DNA from: an uncultured Emergencia sp.
GTDB lineage: Bacteria; Bacillota; Clostridia; Peptostreptococcales; Anaerovoracaceae
DNA: 23,309 bases
Reading direction: 5' to 3'
NCBI GenBank assembly: GCA_937997955.1
Contig: CALLDR010000120.1
Location: 1-23,309, forward strand
Positions within the stretch are counted from its first letter, which is position 1. The number at the start of each line of letters is the position of its first letter. The translations under genes were made by a program, and so were the position numbers. Positions 14,655 through 21,573 of this stretch are shown here, piece after piece. The notes under the pieces were generated by a model. That model ran no database searches. It was given only the letters and a program-made list of their open reading frames with translations, and was not told the DNA's origin.

Positions 14655-15977
14655 GTGGATATGATCGAAAGGCTGTGCGGCCTGCTGGAATTTAAAAGCG
14701 TGGCTGACAGGAGCCAGGCGGAGCCGGGGTGCCCTTATGGAAGGGAAGTAACGGGCGCGCTGGAATATATGCTGGACCTGTGCGGCAGTTTTGGATTTCG
14801 GACGAAGAACGCTGACGGGCGGTACGGCTATGCGGAGATCGGCCAGGGAGATGAGCTGATCGGAATTCTGTGCCATCTGGATGTGGTTCCGGAAGGAAAG
14901 GGCTGGAAGTACCCGCCTTTTAGCGGTACTCTGATGAGCCAGACTGACGGTGAGCGGCTCTACGGCCGGGGCGCTCTGGATGACAAAGGGCCTGCGATTG
15001 TTTCTGTTTACGCTATGAAGGACCTGCTGCAAAGCGGCAGGCCGCTGGATAAGAGGATACGCATCATCTTTGGACAGACGGAAGAAAACGGGGAATGGGA
15101 TGATATTGCGGATTACGCGGCAAATGAGGAGCTGCCTGATTATGGATTCACGCCGGATGGAGACTTTCCGGCTATCTATGCTGAAAAAGGGCTGATGGTG
15201 ATCAAGCTGACCGCGCCTTTGGCAGGCAGCGGATTTGTTTCTGTGCACGGAGGCAGCGCGCCGAACATGGTGCCGGATCAATGCGTCGCAGTAACGGATG
15301 CCGGAGCCTTTGAGACGACCGGCAGATCCACCCATGGAAGCACCCCTTGGGACGGAGAAAACGCCATCACCAAGATGATGGAACATCTGGCCGCCCTGGA
15401 TGAGGAATCCGGCGGGGAATCCGGCAGGGAAGCTGACGGGGAAGCTGGCAGCGTACCGCTGGCCAACATCTATATGGAAACGATCGGACATTGTTTCCAT
15501 GGAGAGAAAACTGGCTGTGATTTTGAGGACGAAAAGAGCGGAAAGCTGTCGCTCAACGCCGGATTGATCCGGGTAGAAGAGACCTCGGAAGGAGAGATGA
15601 TCTGTCTCTACCTGGATATCCGCTATCCTGTTACTTTCGACGGTCTTCAGATCGCCGATGCTGTAGCGGAACGCATGAAGCCGTTCGGCATTGAGGCGGA
15701 TATGATCCATCACATGGAGCCGGTATATATGGATAAGAATGGACCGGTCATGGCCCGTCTGCTCGCCGCTTACAGGGAATTTACCGGCGATGGTTCCGAG
15801 CCTCTGCTTATCGGCGGCGGAACCTATGCCAGATCCATGCCCAACATTATCGCTTTCGGTCCCAACTTTCCGGGTCATCCCTGCCCAGAGCATCAGGAAA
15901 ACGAATACATATTGACAGAGGATCTTCTGATGCTGCGGAAGATCTACAGGAGGGCGTTGGAACTGCTGGTGGAGTGA
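14655..15977 (+). CDS. M20-family dipeptidase, PepV-like
   Basis: The 440-residue protein starts at GTG 14655; AGGAGGTGG lies 7 bp upstream, while the next ATG at 14661 would be too far. Metal and catalytic residues fit M20: H74 and D76 (CHLDVVPEGKGW), D109 (GRGALDDKGP), E143-E144 (TEENGEWDD), D168 or D170 (TPDGDFP) and a late His in HPCPEHQENE. The lid domain between about 180 and 330 contains a Glu/Gly-rich stretch near 255-270. PepV-type enzymes split dipeptides, so this is the last step after M42 and M32 trimming. Last gene of the six-gene operon, 12 bp after the M32 gene. Confidence 0.92.
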   Translation: MDMIERLCGLLEFKSVADRSQAEPGCPYGREVTGALEYMLDLCGSFGFRTKNADGRYGYAEIGQGDELIGILCHLDVVPEGKGWKYPPFSGTLMSQTDGERLYGRGALDDKGPAIVSVYAMKDLLQSGRPLDKRIRIIFGQTEENGEWDDIADYAANEELPDYGFTPDGDFPAIYAEKGLMVIKLTAPLAGSGFVSVHGGSAPNMVPDQCVAVTDAGAFETTGRSTHGSTPWDGENAITKMMEHLAALDEESGGESGREADGEAGSVPLANIYMETIGHCFHGEKTGCDFEDEKSGKLSLNAGLIRVEETSEGEMICLYLDIRYPVTFDGLQIADAVAERMKPFGIEADMIHHMEPVYMDKNGPVMARLLAAYREFTGDGSEPLLIGGGTYARSMPNIIAFGPNFPGHPCPEHQENEYILTEDLLMLRKIYRRALELLVE

Positions 15978-16052
15978 GGTTTTGTCTATGGGAAGGACGC
16001 CTTTTCCGAACTTCACAGTTTATCGCTGACTGCGCGGACTTCGCAGACTGCG

Positions 16053-16334
16053 GTTATCTGAAAACGGATTTTTTTGATTTTTAGGTACAACTTATGGTGC
16101 TGTTTTCGACCGAAAACAGAAAAAAATAAAAAATAGGTACAACTCGCCCCCCGAGCATCAAAGGGGGTGTCCCCATTGAAAAGGGAAAAGTTGTACCTTT
16201 TTTATTGTTTTTTGTCGTCTCAGATGAATTTTTTGCTTTTCTACAGACTTTGACGGGGCAAACGGCGGCAATACGGCGAGAGAGCAAAGGGAGTGGTTGT
16301 ACCTAAATTTCAAAAAAGGCGATTTTAGGATAAC
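16053..16334. repeat. Nested inverted-repeat (MITE-like) element with four AGGTACAAC boxes
   Basis: Outer arms 16053-16091 and 16296-16334 are inverted repeats matching at 31 of 39 positions, and the innermost 11 bp (TTAGGTACAAC / GTTGTACCTAA) match perfectly. A second pair, AGGTACAACT at 16135-16144 and AGTTGTACCT at 16189-16198, is nested inside, flanked by similar A/T-rich tracts. A third palindrome, CTGTTTTCG-AC-CGAAAACAG, lies at 16100-16119. No reading frame of credible length is present and I see no target duplication. It could be a miniature mobile element or a large structured RNA. It occupies much of the gene-free stretch 15978-16466. Confidence 0.55.
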
Positions 16335-16364
16335 TCCCCTTTCAGATAGCCCTTTGTCAGATAA
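16329..16364. repeat. Short direct repeat GATAACTCCCC(C)TTT
   Basis: GATAACTCCCCTTT (16329-16342) recurs as GATAACTCCCCCTTT (16350-16364), with a degenerate unit GATAGCCCTTT between them. The repeats overlap the right end of the inverted-repeat element. Confidence 0.5.
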
Positions 16365-16386
16365 CTCCCCCTTTGAAAGAGCGGCA

Positions 16387-16453
16387 GCAGTTGGCCTTTG
16401 ATGGTGTGGCCAACTGCGGTCAATCGCGGCCACCAGCGGCAAACAGCCGCGAT
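16387..16453. repeat. Two consecutive hairpins beyond the M29 aminopeptidase gene
   Basis: GCAGTTGGCC / GGCCAACTGC (16387-16396, 16408-16417) is a perfect 10-bp stem with an 11-nt loop. ATCGCGGC / GCCGCGAT (16423-16430, 16446-16453) is a perfect 8-bp stem. They lie just past the stop of the leftward aminopeptidase gene and may protect or end its transcript, although no T tract follows. Confidence 0.5.
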
Positions 16454-16466
16454 ATCTGTGGCGCCG

Positions 16467-17576
16467 CTATTTCAGCCTTTCCGGATTCAGCCCTTCCAGC
16501 TCCGGAACCACAAACAGGCCGTCCTTGCGAATCAGCTTGTCGTCCAGCCAGATTTCGCCGCCGCCGTATTCCGGCCGCTGGATCATGACCAGATCCCAGT
16601 GAACCGCCGATTTGTTGCCGTTTGGCGCGTCCTCATAGCACATGCCCGGCGTCAGATGGAAGCTGCCGCAGATCTTCTCGTCGAAGAGCGTATCCTTCAT
16701 CGGGTGCAGCACGTACGGGTTGACGCCGAAAGCGAATTCGCCAAAGTATCTGGCCCCTTCGTCCGTATCCAGATAGGCGTTGATGCGCTGGGTATTGTTG
16801 GCTGTGGCTTCGACGATTTTGCCGTTCTTTACCTCAAAACGTATATTTTCATAGGTGAAGCCCTGCGCCTGACTTACCGTATTGTAGGAAATGTATCCGT
16901 TCATGGATTCGCGCACGGGAGCTGTGTACACTTCGCCGTCCGGAATGTTCGCCTTGCCGTCGCACTTGATGGCTGGAATCCCTTTGATGGAAAATTCGAG
17001 GTCGGTGCCCGGACCTTTGATGTTGACCTTGTCCGTCCGGTCCAGCAGTTCCACCAGCGGGTCCATGGCTCTGCTCATCTTAGCGTAATCCAGGGTGCAG
17101 ACATTATAGTAGAAGTCCGCGAAGGCCTCCTGACTGGTATTTGCCAGCTGGGCCATGGAGGCGTTGGGGTAGCGGAGAACGCACCACTTGGTCTTGTCCA
17201 CCCGGTAGTCCAGCGCCGGCCTGCGCAGGCGGCTGTAGAGGTTCAGCCGGTCAGCGGGCACATCGGCCAGTTCGCTGACGTTGGCGCCGCCCCGCACAGA
17301 GATATACGCGTCCATACCCTGTATCTGCATGAGCATGCAGTCGTTCATGAACTGGACCTGGTCGGTTTCACAGCCCAGAATTATCTCGCGGTTGATCTCA
17401 CTGTCCGATATATTGACAAAGGGCTTTCCGCCGGCGGCGTACACGTCCCGAATGATCTCTTTGATCAAAGGCCTGCACTCCGCGCCTTCATATTCGATCA
17501 AAATATTCTCGCCTGCCTTCAGCTCGCAGGAATAGTTTACCAACAAATCCGCCAATTTTTTATCTCTCTGATCCAT
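16467..17576 (-). CDS. M29-family aminopeptidase (thermophilic aminopeptidase family)
   Basis: The 369-residue protein has all expected M29 dinuclear metal ligands: E215 (PDGEVYTAP), E280 (YFGEFAFG), H307 (GSFHLTPG), H326 and D328 (SAVHWDLVM), plus Y314 as the candidate catalytic tyrosine. The enzyme removes N-terminal residues from peptides in the cytoplasm. It starts 8 bp after GGGAGG and has its own promoter (17609-17637). No ATTTTGCAAAAT site is seen nearby, so it appears to lie outside the island regulon despite being a fourth peptidase in the window. Confidence 0.93.
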   Translation of the reverse strand: MDQRDKKLADLLVNYSCELKAGENILIEYEGAECRPLIKEIIRDVYAAGGKPFVNISDSEINREIILGCETDQVQFMNDCMLMQIQGMDAYISVRGGANVSELADVPADRLNLYSRLRRPALDYRVDKTKWCVLRYPNASMAQLANTSQEAFADFYYNVCTLDYAKMSRAMDPLVELLDRTDKVNIKGPGTDLEFSIKGIPAIKCDGKANIPDGEVYTAPVRESMNGYISYNTVSQAQGFTYENIRFEVKNGKIVEATANNTQRINAYLDTDEGARYFGEFAFGVNPYVLHPMKDTLFDEKICGSFHLTPGMCYEDAPNGNKSAVHWDLVMIQRPEYGGGEIWLDDKLIRKDGLFVVPELEGLNPERLK

Positions 17577-17608
17577 TGTTGTCCTCCCAAATGTAAATTC
17601 TACCTTTC

Positions 17609-17637
17609 ATTATACACCAAACCCCTTGAATTTAAAA
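17609..17637 (-). promoter_or_regulatory. Promoter of the M29 aminopeptidase gene
   Basis: On the minus strand TTTTAA, 17 bp, then TATAAT (plus 17632-17637 and 17609-17614) with an upstream TG (TGTATAAT), an extended -10. Its -35 abuts that of the rightward promoter. Confidence 0.7.
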
Positions 17638-17654
17638 GGTTGCTGCCGTAAAAT
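17626..17654 (+). promoter_or_regulatory. Promoter of the lipid-kinase-family gene
   Basis: TTGAAT (17626-17631), 17 bp, TAAAAT (17649-17654). The -35 boxes of this and the leftward promoter are adjacent, so the two polymerases would compete for the same DNA. Confidence 0.65.
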
Positions 17655-17688
17655 AGAACTAACATATACAGTTGAGGTAGAAGCATAG

Positions 17689-18702
17689 ATGAAGCATTAC
17701 TTTTTCGTGAACCCGGCGGCCGGACAGGGCGGTGGGACTGACGCTTTGATCGGGGAGATCGAATCGTCCTGTGCCCAGCTGGGAGCGGATTTTGAGATTT
17801 ACATAACCGGCGGCGTCGGTGACGGAGAGCGGCGCGCGAGAGAGATCGCGGAGAGAGAGGCGAAGGCGGCACAGCCGAAAGCGCCGGAGACTGAGGCGGC
17901 CGAAGGCCCGTCAGGAACCGCAGGAGCGGCAAGAGAGGCGGAGGCGGCCAGGTTTTACGCCTGCGGCGGCGACGGCACACTCAACGAGATTCTGTGCGGC
18001 GCGGCAGGCTTTGATGTGCCGGTGGGCTGCGTCCCTACAGGCACCGGCAACGACATGGTGCGCAACTTTCCCGACGCGGGGGATTTCACCGACATCAGGG
18101 CCCAGCTGAGGGGAGAGGCGAAAGCCATCGATTTGATCTGGTACGCCGGCGTCATGGACGGCGTGTATCGGGAGCGGTACTGCGCCAATATGTTCAACAT
18201 CGGATTTGACTGCAACGTGGTGGAACTGGCCGGACGGCTGAAAAAGAAGCCTTTGATCGCCGGTTCCGCGGCTTATCTGCTGGCCGTGCTGGGCGTGTTT
18301 CTCCAGAAGAAGACCATCGGGCTGCGGTTGGAAGAGGAGGGGCGCGTTTTGCTGGACCGGGACGTGCTGCTCTGCTCTGTTGCCAACGGATCCTTCTGCG
18401 GCGGCGGCATCCACACATCGCCCCAGTCCGACGTGTCTGACGGCGTATTCGATCTCAACATCATCAACGACGTATCCCGCCTGGAATTTTTAAGGCTGTT
18501 TCCGAAATACAAAGCGGGCACCCATCTGGGAGTGCCCGGCATCGAAAAAGTGATTCAGGTTAAGACCTGCCGCCAGCTGTCCCTGACGCCCAAGGAAGGG
18601 TCCTTCTTCCTGTGCGCTGACGGCGAGATCTGCGTGGCCCAGTCCGTCCAGTTTGAAATACGGCCGAAGGCTCTGCCGTTCATCTTGCCGGCAAAGAGTT
18701 AG
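17689..18702 (+). CDS. Diacylglycerol/lipid kinase family protein (YegS/DgkB-like)
   Basis: The 337-residue protein begins with FFVNPAAGQGGG (5-16). It contains the nucleotide-site motif GGDGT (93-97) followed by N99-E100, and GTGND (118-122). The C-terminal half is the YegS-type beta-sandwich that ends with a DGE-containing motif (CADGEI). Members phosphorylate diacylglycerol or related lipids at the inner membrane face for phospholipid recycling. Between residues about 56 and 87, just before GGDGT, there is an Ala/Glu/Pro-rich low-complexity insert not typical of the family; the reading frame remains open. Exact lipid substrate is not evident. Confidence 0.88.
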   Translation: MKHYFFVNPAAGQGGGTDALIGEIESSCAQLGADFEIYITGGVGDGERRAREIAEREAKAAQPKAPETEAAEGPSGTAGAAREAEAARFYACGGDGTLNEILCGAAGFDVPVGCVPTGTGNDMVRNFPDAGDFTDIRAQLRGEAKAIDLIWYAGVMDGVYRERYCANMFNIGFDCNVVELAGRLKKKPLIAGSAAYLLAVLGVFLQKKTIGLRLEEEGRVLLDRDVLLCSVANGSFCGGGIHTSPQSDVSDGVFDLNIINDVSRLEFLRLFPKYKAGTHLGVPGIEKVIQVKTCRQLSLTPKEGSFFLCADGEICVAQSVQFEIRPKALPFILPAKS

Positions 18703-18792
18703 AGCCGCGAAAGAGCGCGAAACGCGAAAAAAGAGCGCTGAAGAGGCAGAGGTACAAAAGGGGCAAAGACCCATGAGAGGCGAGGAGACGGG

Positions 18793-19626
18793 TTAGATCA
18801 GGATCTCCACCTGTCTGACATCGCCCAGCTGCACCGGCCCTTCGATGTAGACCGCCTTCAGAACGCCGTCAGCCTTTTCACAGGTAGCGGTCAGCGTGCC
18901 AGCCGGCTGCGGCAGGGTAAAGCTGAAGGTGCCCGACCGCTCCTCCTGACAGAAGGCGGCCGCCACCGCCGTGGAACCCGAGCCGCAGCTGCCCTCAAAG
19001 TAGGTGGTGTCCACGTCTTTCACGTAGACCACCGGCGTCAGCACGTTCCGCGCCGTGTCGTAGAACATGACGCCCATGGCCGGCGGATCAAACTTTCCGT
19101 TGATATAGTCCCTGATCACGTCAAAATTCTCCCGGGTCGGCGCTTTGTCCCGGATCACGACGTGAATGATGCCGTCCATATCCACGATCCGGCTGCCTGT
19201 CATCAGGGAGCAAAGGGTGTCCGTCGGGGCGATATCTGAAACGTCCGGCGCTGCAACGTCCCGGGGCAGAGGCATTTTGATCTTGGTGTAGTTGTTGGAC
19301 GTGTCTACGATCACTTTCAGCCGCTCACTGCAGCCGCTGACGGAGATGTCCATGACAGCATGGCCCTGCAGGCCTTCTTTTTTTGCTTTCATCAGCGCGA
19401 AGGAGCGGGACGCGTTGCCGCAGAACTCCAGGCCGCACATTTCCAGTGAGTCGGGACCTGTGACAAAAGCTACCTGTTCGCCCTTCAGCTCATCTATGGC
19501 CAGCAGCTGGCTGGCTACGGTCTGGTACTGGCTGCGGGGGAACCGGTCAAGGACGAAGATGGTGATGTTTCCCGCCGGATTGGCGATGCAGATATGGATA
19601 CTGCTGGACTTCTTTTTTTCGTTCAT
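18793..19626 (-). CDS. DapF-fold, cofactor-independent amino-acid racemase/epimerase-like protein
   Basis: The 277-residue protein shows two catalytic-cysteine loops of the diaminopimelate epimerase fold: EFCGNASRSF with C69 and GSCGSGSTAV with C214. In this fold two facing cysteines remove and re-add the alpha proton of an amino acid without PLP. The loops deviate from the canonical DapF GNGARC and CGTG patterns, and no lysine-pathway gene is adjacent. A specialised racemase, such as the DapF-like histidine racemases, is an alternative. It stands alone, convergent with the lipid-kinase gene, 166 bp after an AGGAGG-less region; its ATG follows GGGAGGTG. Substrate is unknown. Confidence 0.8.
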   Translation of the reverse strand: MNEKKKSSSIHICIANPAGNITIFVLDRFPRSQYQTVASQLLAIDELKGEQVAFVTGPDSLEMCGLEFCGNASRSFALMKAKKEGLQGHAVMDISVSGCSERLKVIVDTSNNYTKIKMPLPRDVAAPDVSDIAPTDTLCSLMTGSRIVDMDGIIHVVIRDKAPTRENFDVIRDYINGKFDPPAMGVMFYDTARNVLTPVVYVKDVDTTYFEGSCGSGSTAVAAAFCQEERSGTFSFTLPQPAGTLTATCEKADGVLKAVYIEGPVQLGDVRQVEILI

Positions 19627-19745
19627 GGTACACCTCCCAGGATTTCTATTTATAATATATCACAGAATGGAAGAGAAATGTTGAATTTTTGAAAAAAAGC
19701 CAGGCGCCTGCCCTTGGCGCGGACTTCTGTTCGTTTGAGATCTGC

Positions 19746-19785
19746 TTGAAATATTCTTGAAATCTCGATAGGATTGGGATACGAT
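19746..19785 (+). promoter_or_regulatory. Two overlapping candidate promoters for the acetyltransferase gene
   Basis: TTGAAA (19746-19751)/TAGGAT (19769-19774) and TTGAAA (19757-19762)/TACGAT (19780-19785) both have 17-bp spacers and are offset by 11 bp. Each -10 matches consensus at 4 of 6 positions. Confidence 0.4.
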
Positions 19786-19844
19786 ATAGGATAGGAACAA
19801 TTTAGAGATGAAGCAGCAGATGTTTTATTAGAGGAGGAAAGCTT

Positions 19845-20384
19845 ATGCTGGAGACGGAAAGGCTTGTTCTGCGGCCTTGGAAAGAGTCGGACGCGGAGAA
19901 TTTATATAGATATGCCAGGGATCCTGACGTGGGTCCCGTTGCGGGATGGCCGCCTCATCAGAGTGTTGACGAGAGCCGGGAGGTCATAAAGCATGTTCTG
20001 AATGGAGCGGAGGCTTATGCGATCTGCCTGAAAGAAGATGGAATCCCGATCGGCGCCATCGAGCTGAAGCTGAATGGCTATACGAATATGACGGAGCGCG
20101 ATGATGAATGTGAGCTGGGATATTGGCTTGGAAAGCCGTTCTGGGGGCAGGGGATTATGCCGGAGGCCGCCGGAGAGGTGATCCGCCACGGCTTTGAGGA
20201 TATCGGAATGACGAAGATCTGGTGCGGATACTATGAAGGCAATACGAAGTCAAAGCGCGTCCAGGAGAAGGCGGGATTTCGCTATCAGTGGAAATCGGAA
20301 AATGTAGATGTTCCCCTCATGCGTGAAAAGAGAACAGGACATGTGAGCAGCCTGACGAAAGAGGAATGGCTGGCGGGAAGATAA
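19845..20384 (+). CDS. GNAT-family N-acetyltransferase, RimJ/RimL-like
   Basis: The 179-residue protein opens with LETERLVLRPW, the typical start of RimJ/RimL-like acetyltransferases. It carries the acetyl-CoA loop in YWLGKPFWGQGIMPEA (about residues 93-108) and the C-terminal NTKSKRVQEKAGFRYQ helix-strand. Such enzymes acetylate N-termini of proteins or small-molecule amines. It is monocistronic: AGAGGAGG precedes the ATG and a terminator follows. The substrate cannot be predicted. Confidence 0.9.
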   Translation: MLETERLVLRPWKESDAENLYRYARDPDVGPVAGWPPHQSVDESREVIKHVLNGAEAYAICLKEDGIPIGAIELKLNGYTNMTERDDECELGYWLGKPFWGQGIMPEAAGEVIRHGFEDIGMTKIWCGYYEGNTKSKRVQEKAGFRYQWKSENVDVPLMREKRTGHVSSLTKEEWLAGR

Positions 20385-20406
20385 ATCGAAATATATGGAA
20401 AAGATG

Positions 20407-20452
20407 AAAAAAGCGGTTGGCTCAGATCACAATCTGGTGCGGCTGCTTTTTT
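20407..20452 (+). terminator. Terminator of the acetyltransferase gene
   Basis: AAAAAAGC (20407-20414) pairs with GCTTTTTT (20445-20452), with an inner CAGAT/ATCTG stem and wobble pairs between. The stem ends in a T run, 22 bp past the stop codon. Confidence 0.8.
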
Positions 20453-20520
20453 GTGTGTAACGAAATTCAAAAAGTTCGGTAAGTGTTAACATAACGTGAA
20501 AAAGCTGTTTCTTCATGCAT

Positions 20521-20567
20521 AAAACTATGAGAAATAGTTTTACTATGCTTCAATACTAAGATATGCT
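20521..20567 (+). promoter_or_regulatory. Palindrome and promoter ahead of the sigma-region fragment
   Basis: AAAACTAT (20521-20528) and ATAGTTTT (20534-20541) are perfect arms around 5 nt. The right arm overlaps a possible -35 TTTACT (20539-20544), followed after 17 bp by TATGCT (20562-20567). A regulator bound to the palindrome would touch the -35. Confidence 0.4.
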
Positions 20568-20594
20568 ACAATGACTATGAAGGGAGAAAAGGAC

Positions 20595-20900
20595 ATGAAG
20601 AAATATAAATCGTTGGAGGAACTCTATCTTGAAAACTATAAACTGCTGTATACATACATAAGAGATTATACAAAGGATCAGGCAAGTGTTCAGGATATCG
20701 CGTCTATCGTATGGTGCAAGGTGGTTGATAACCCGCAGAAGTATTTGGGTATGGATGAAATCTGGCTGCATAATTATCTGCGCGTGATGGCCCGGACGGC
20801 TGTTTCTGATTATTTTAAAACAGAGGAGAAAGAGCATATGAAGGTTGAAAAGGCGAGGGAAGTCCTGGAGTATGGGCTGCTGGAAGAGGAAAAGCAATAG
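20595..20900 (+). CDS. Short sigma-70 region 2-like protein (lacks region 4)
   Basis: From the ATG at 20595, preceded by AAGGGAGAAAAGG, the protein has 101 residues; an ATG 24 bp upstream is less well placed. Residues about 8-75 resemble ECF sigma region 2: a helix LYLENYKLLYTYIRDYT, an acidic segment SVQDIASIVWCKV and the WLHNYLRVMARTAVSDYF helix that normally melts the -10. The region 4 helix-turn-helix, needed to read the -35, is missing: a stop occurs after GLLEEEKQ and no region 4-like sequence follows. It is either a truncated remnant or a natural region-2-only protein. Codon use is more A/T-rich than in the island, which suggests a different origin. Confidence 0.6.
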   Translation: MKKYKSLEELYLENYKLLYTYIRDYTKDQASVQDIASIVWCKVVDNPQKYLGMDEIWLHNYLRVMARTAVSDYFKTEEKEHMKVEKAREVLEYGLLEEEKQ

Positions 20901-21002
20901 GGGAAGAAATACAATTATTCCATCACCGACCACATCCGCATAAGTAGGCTAAGACCATCAGCGTGAAAGCAAAATAAAGAAAATACACCCTTTGATGCCT
21001 AG

Positions 21003-21200
21003 GCTAGGAAAACGGCACCGCCGGATGCTTTTACCTTTGAAGACCGCAGGTATTTTGGTGATGAAAACACGCCAGAAACTATTTTGATCGAAAAAGAAAA
21101 CTGCGAGAATACTGTGGGCACCACGATACAGGACATTTGGGCATCATTTCGCAAAAATACGTGGAGAAGGGCACCACGAGTAAAAATAAGAAAGCCCTGA
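21003..21200 (+). pseudogene. Open coding remnant without a start codon
   Basis: A 65-codon frame has protein-like composition (segments DAFTFEDRRYFGDEN and TTIQDIWASFRKN) but no start codon, and a stop lies directly upstream at 21000-21002. Its last codons run into the tRNA terminator hairpin. I do not recognise the family. It may be a fragment of the same decayed locus as the sigma-like gene. The rest of 20901-21181 holds nothing else I can support. Confidence 0.25.
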
Positions 21201-21222
21201 AATGTAGTGATTTCAAGGCTTT
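21182..21222 (-). terminator. Terminator of the tRNA-Ser gene
   Basis: On the minus strand a 13-bp stem (AAAGCC-T-TGAAAT with ATTTCA-G-GGCTTT, one T-G wobble) starts 1 nt after the encoded CCA. It is followed by CTTATTTTTA. Confidence 0.85.
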
Positions 21223-21223
21223 G

Positions 21224-21312
21224 TGGCGGAGACGGTGGGATTCGAACCCACGTGCCCTTGCGGACAACTTGATTTCGAGTCAAGCTCGTTATGACCACTT
21301 CGATACGTCTCC
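21224..21312 (-). tRNA. tRNA-Ser, anticodon CGA
   Basis: The 89-nt gene folds as a class II tRNA. The acceptor GGAGACG pairs with CGTCTCC, the anticodon stem CTTGA/TCAAG encloses loop CTCGAAA (anticodon CGA), a GTCC-GCAA-GGGC long variable arm follows, and the T arm is GTGGG-TTCGAAT-CCCAC. Discriminator G and CCA are encoded. It reads UCG serine codons. It is transcribed from the promoter at 21435-21463 after a truncated copy of itself. Confidence 0.97.
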
Positions 21313-21340
21313 GTATAATAATTATTCAGTTTTGGCACGT

Positions 21341-21389
21341 ACAACATGATTTCGGGTCAAGCTCGTTCTGATCACTTCGATAAGCTTCC
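21341..21389 (-). pseudogene. Truncated tandem copy of tRNA-Ser (5' half only)
   Basis: Read leftward, 49 nt align with the first 47-49 nt of the intact tRNA-Ser, including TATCGAAGTG, AACGAGCTTGA and CCGAAATCA with the CGA anticodon. Homology stops at GTTGT before the variable arm, and the intact gene begins 28 nt later. Substitutions in the acceptor arm (GGAAGCT for GGAGACG) and the missing 3' half mean it cannot form a tRNA. Confidence 0.8.
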
Positions 21390-21434
21390 TCGCAGCATGT
21401 TTCCGCTGATGGTTCAGCTTTCCGTGACCTTAAA

Positions 21435-21463
21435 ATTATATCACGAATCCGGCCAGCTTTCAA
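21435..21463 (-). promoter_or_regulatory. Strong promoter of the tRNA-Ser unit
   Basis: On the minus strand TTGAAA, 17 bp, TATAAT (plus 21458-21463 and 21435-21440). It lies about 46 bp upstream of the truncated copy, so the transcript begins ahead of both. Confidence 0.8.
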
Positions 21464-21573
21464 CTAAAGATTTTAAATGATGCTGGCCGCGGCTGTTCCT
21501 GCTGATCTGCTAGATGATGACAAAAGGTGCTGGCGGAAGCTCAGGGCAAAGGCTGAGAGGGCCGGAAGGCCGT

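Noticed and set aside
15995..16076. Terminator of the dppBCDF-M32-M20 operon
   Set aside because: A CTGCG/CGCAG stem and a T run exist, but they are about 24 bp apart and do not form a proper terminator; the operon end remains unassigned.
16158..16442. A 94-codon minus-strand frame in the repeat-rich gap
   Set aside because: Its sequence is built from the direct repeats and inverted-repeat arms, it lacks a good ribosome site and it resembles no known protein.
21137..21349. A plus-strand frame running across the tRNA-Ser gene
   Set aside because: It is a translation of the tRNA and its terminator, not a gene.
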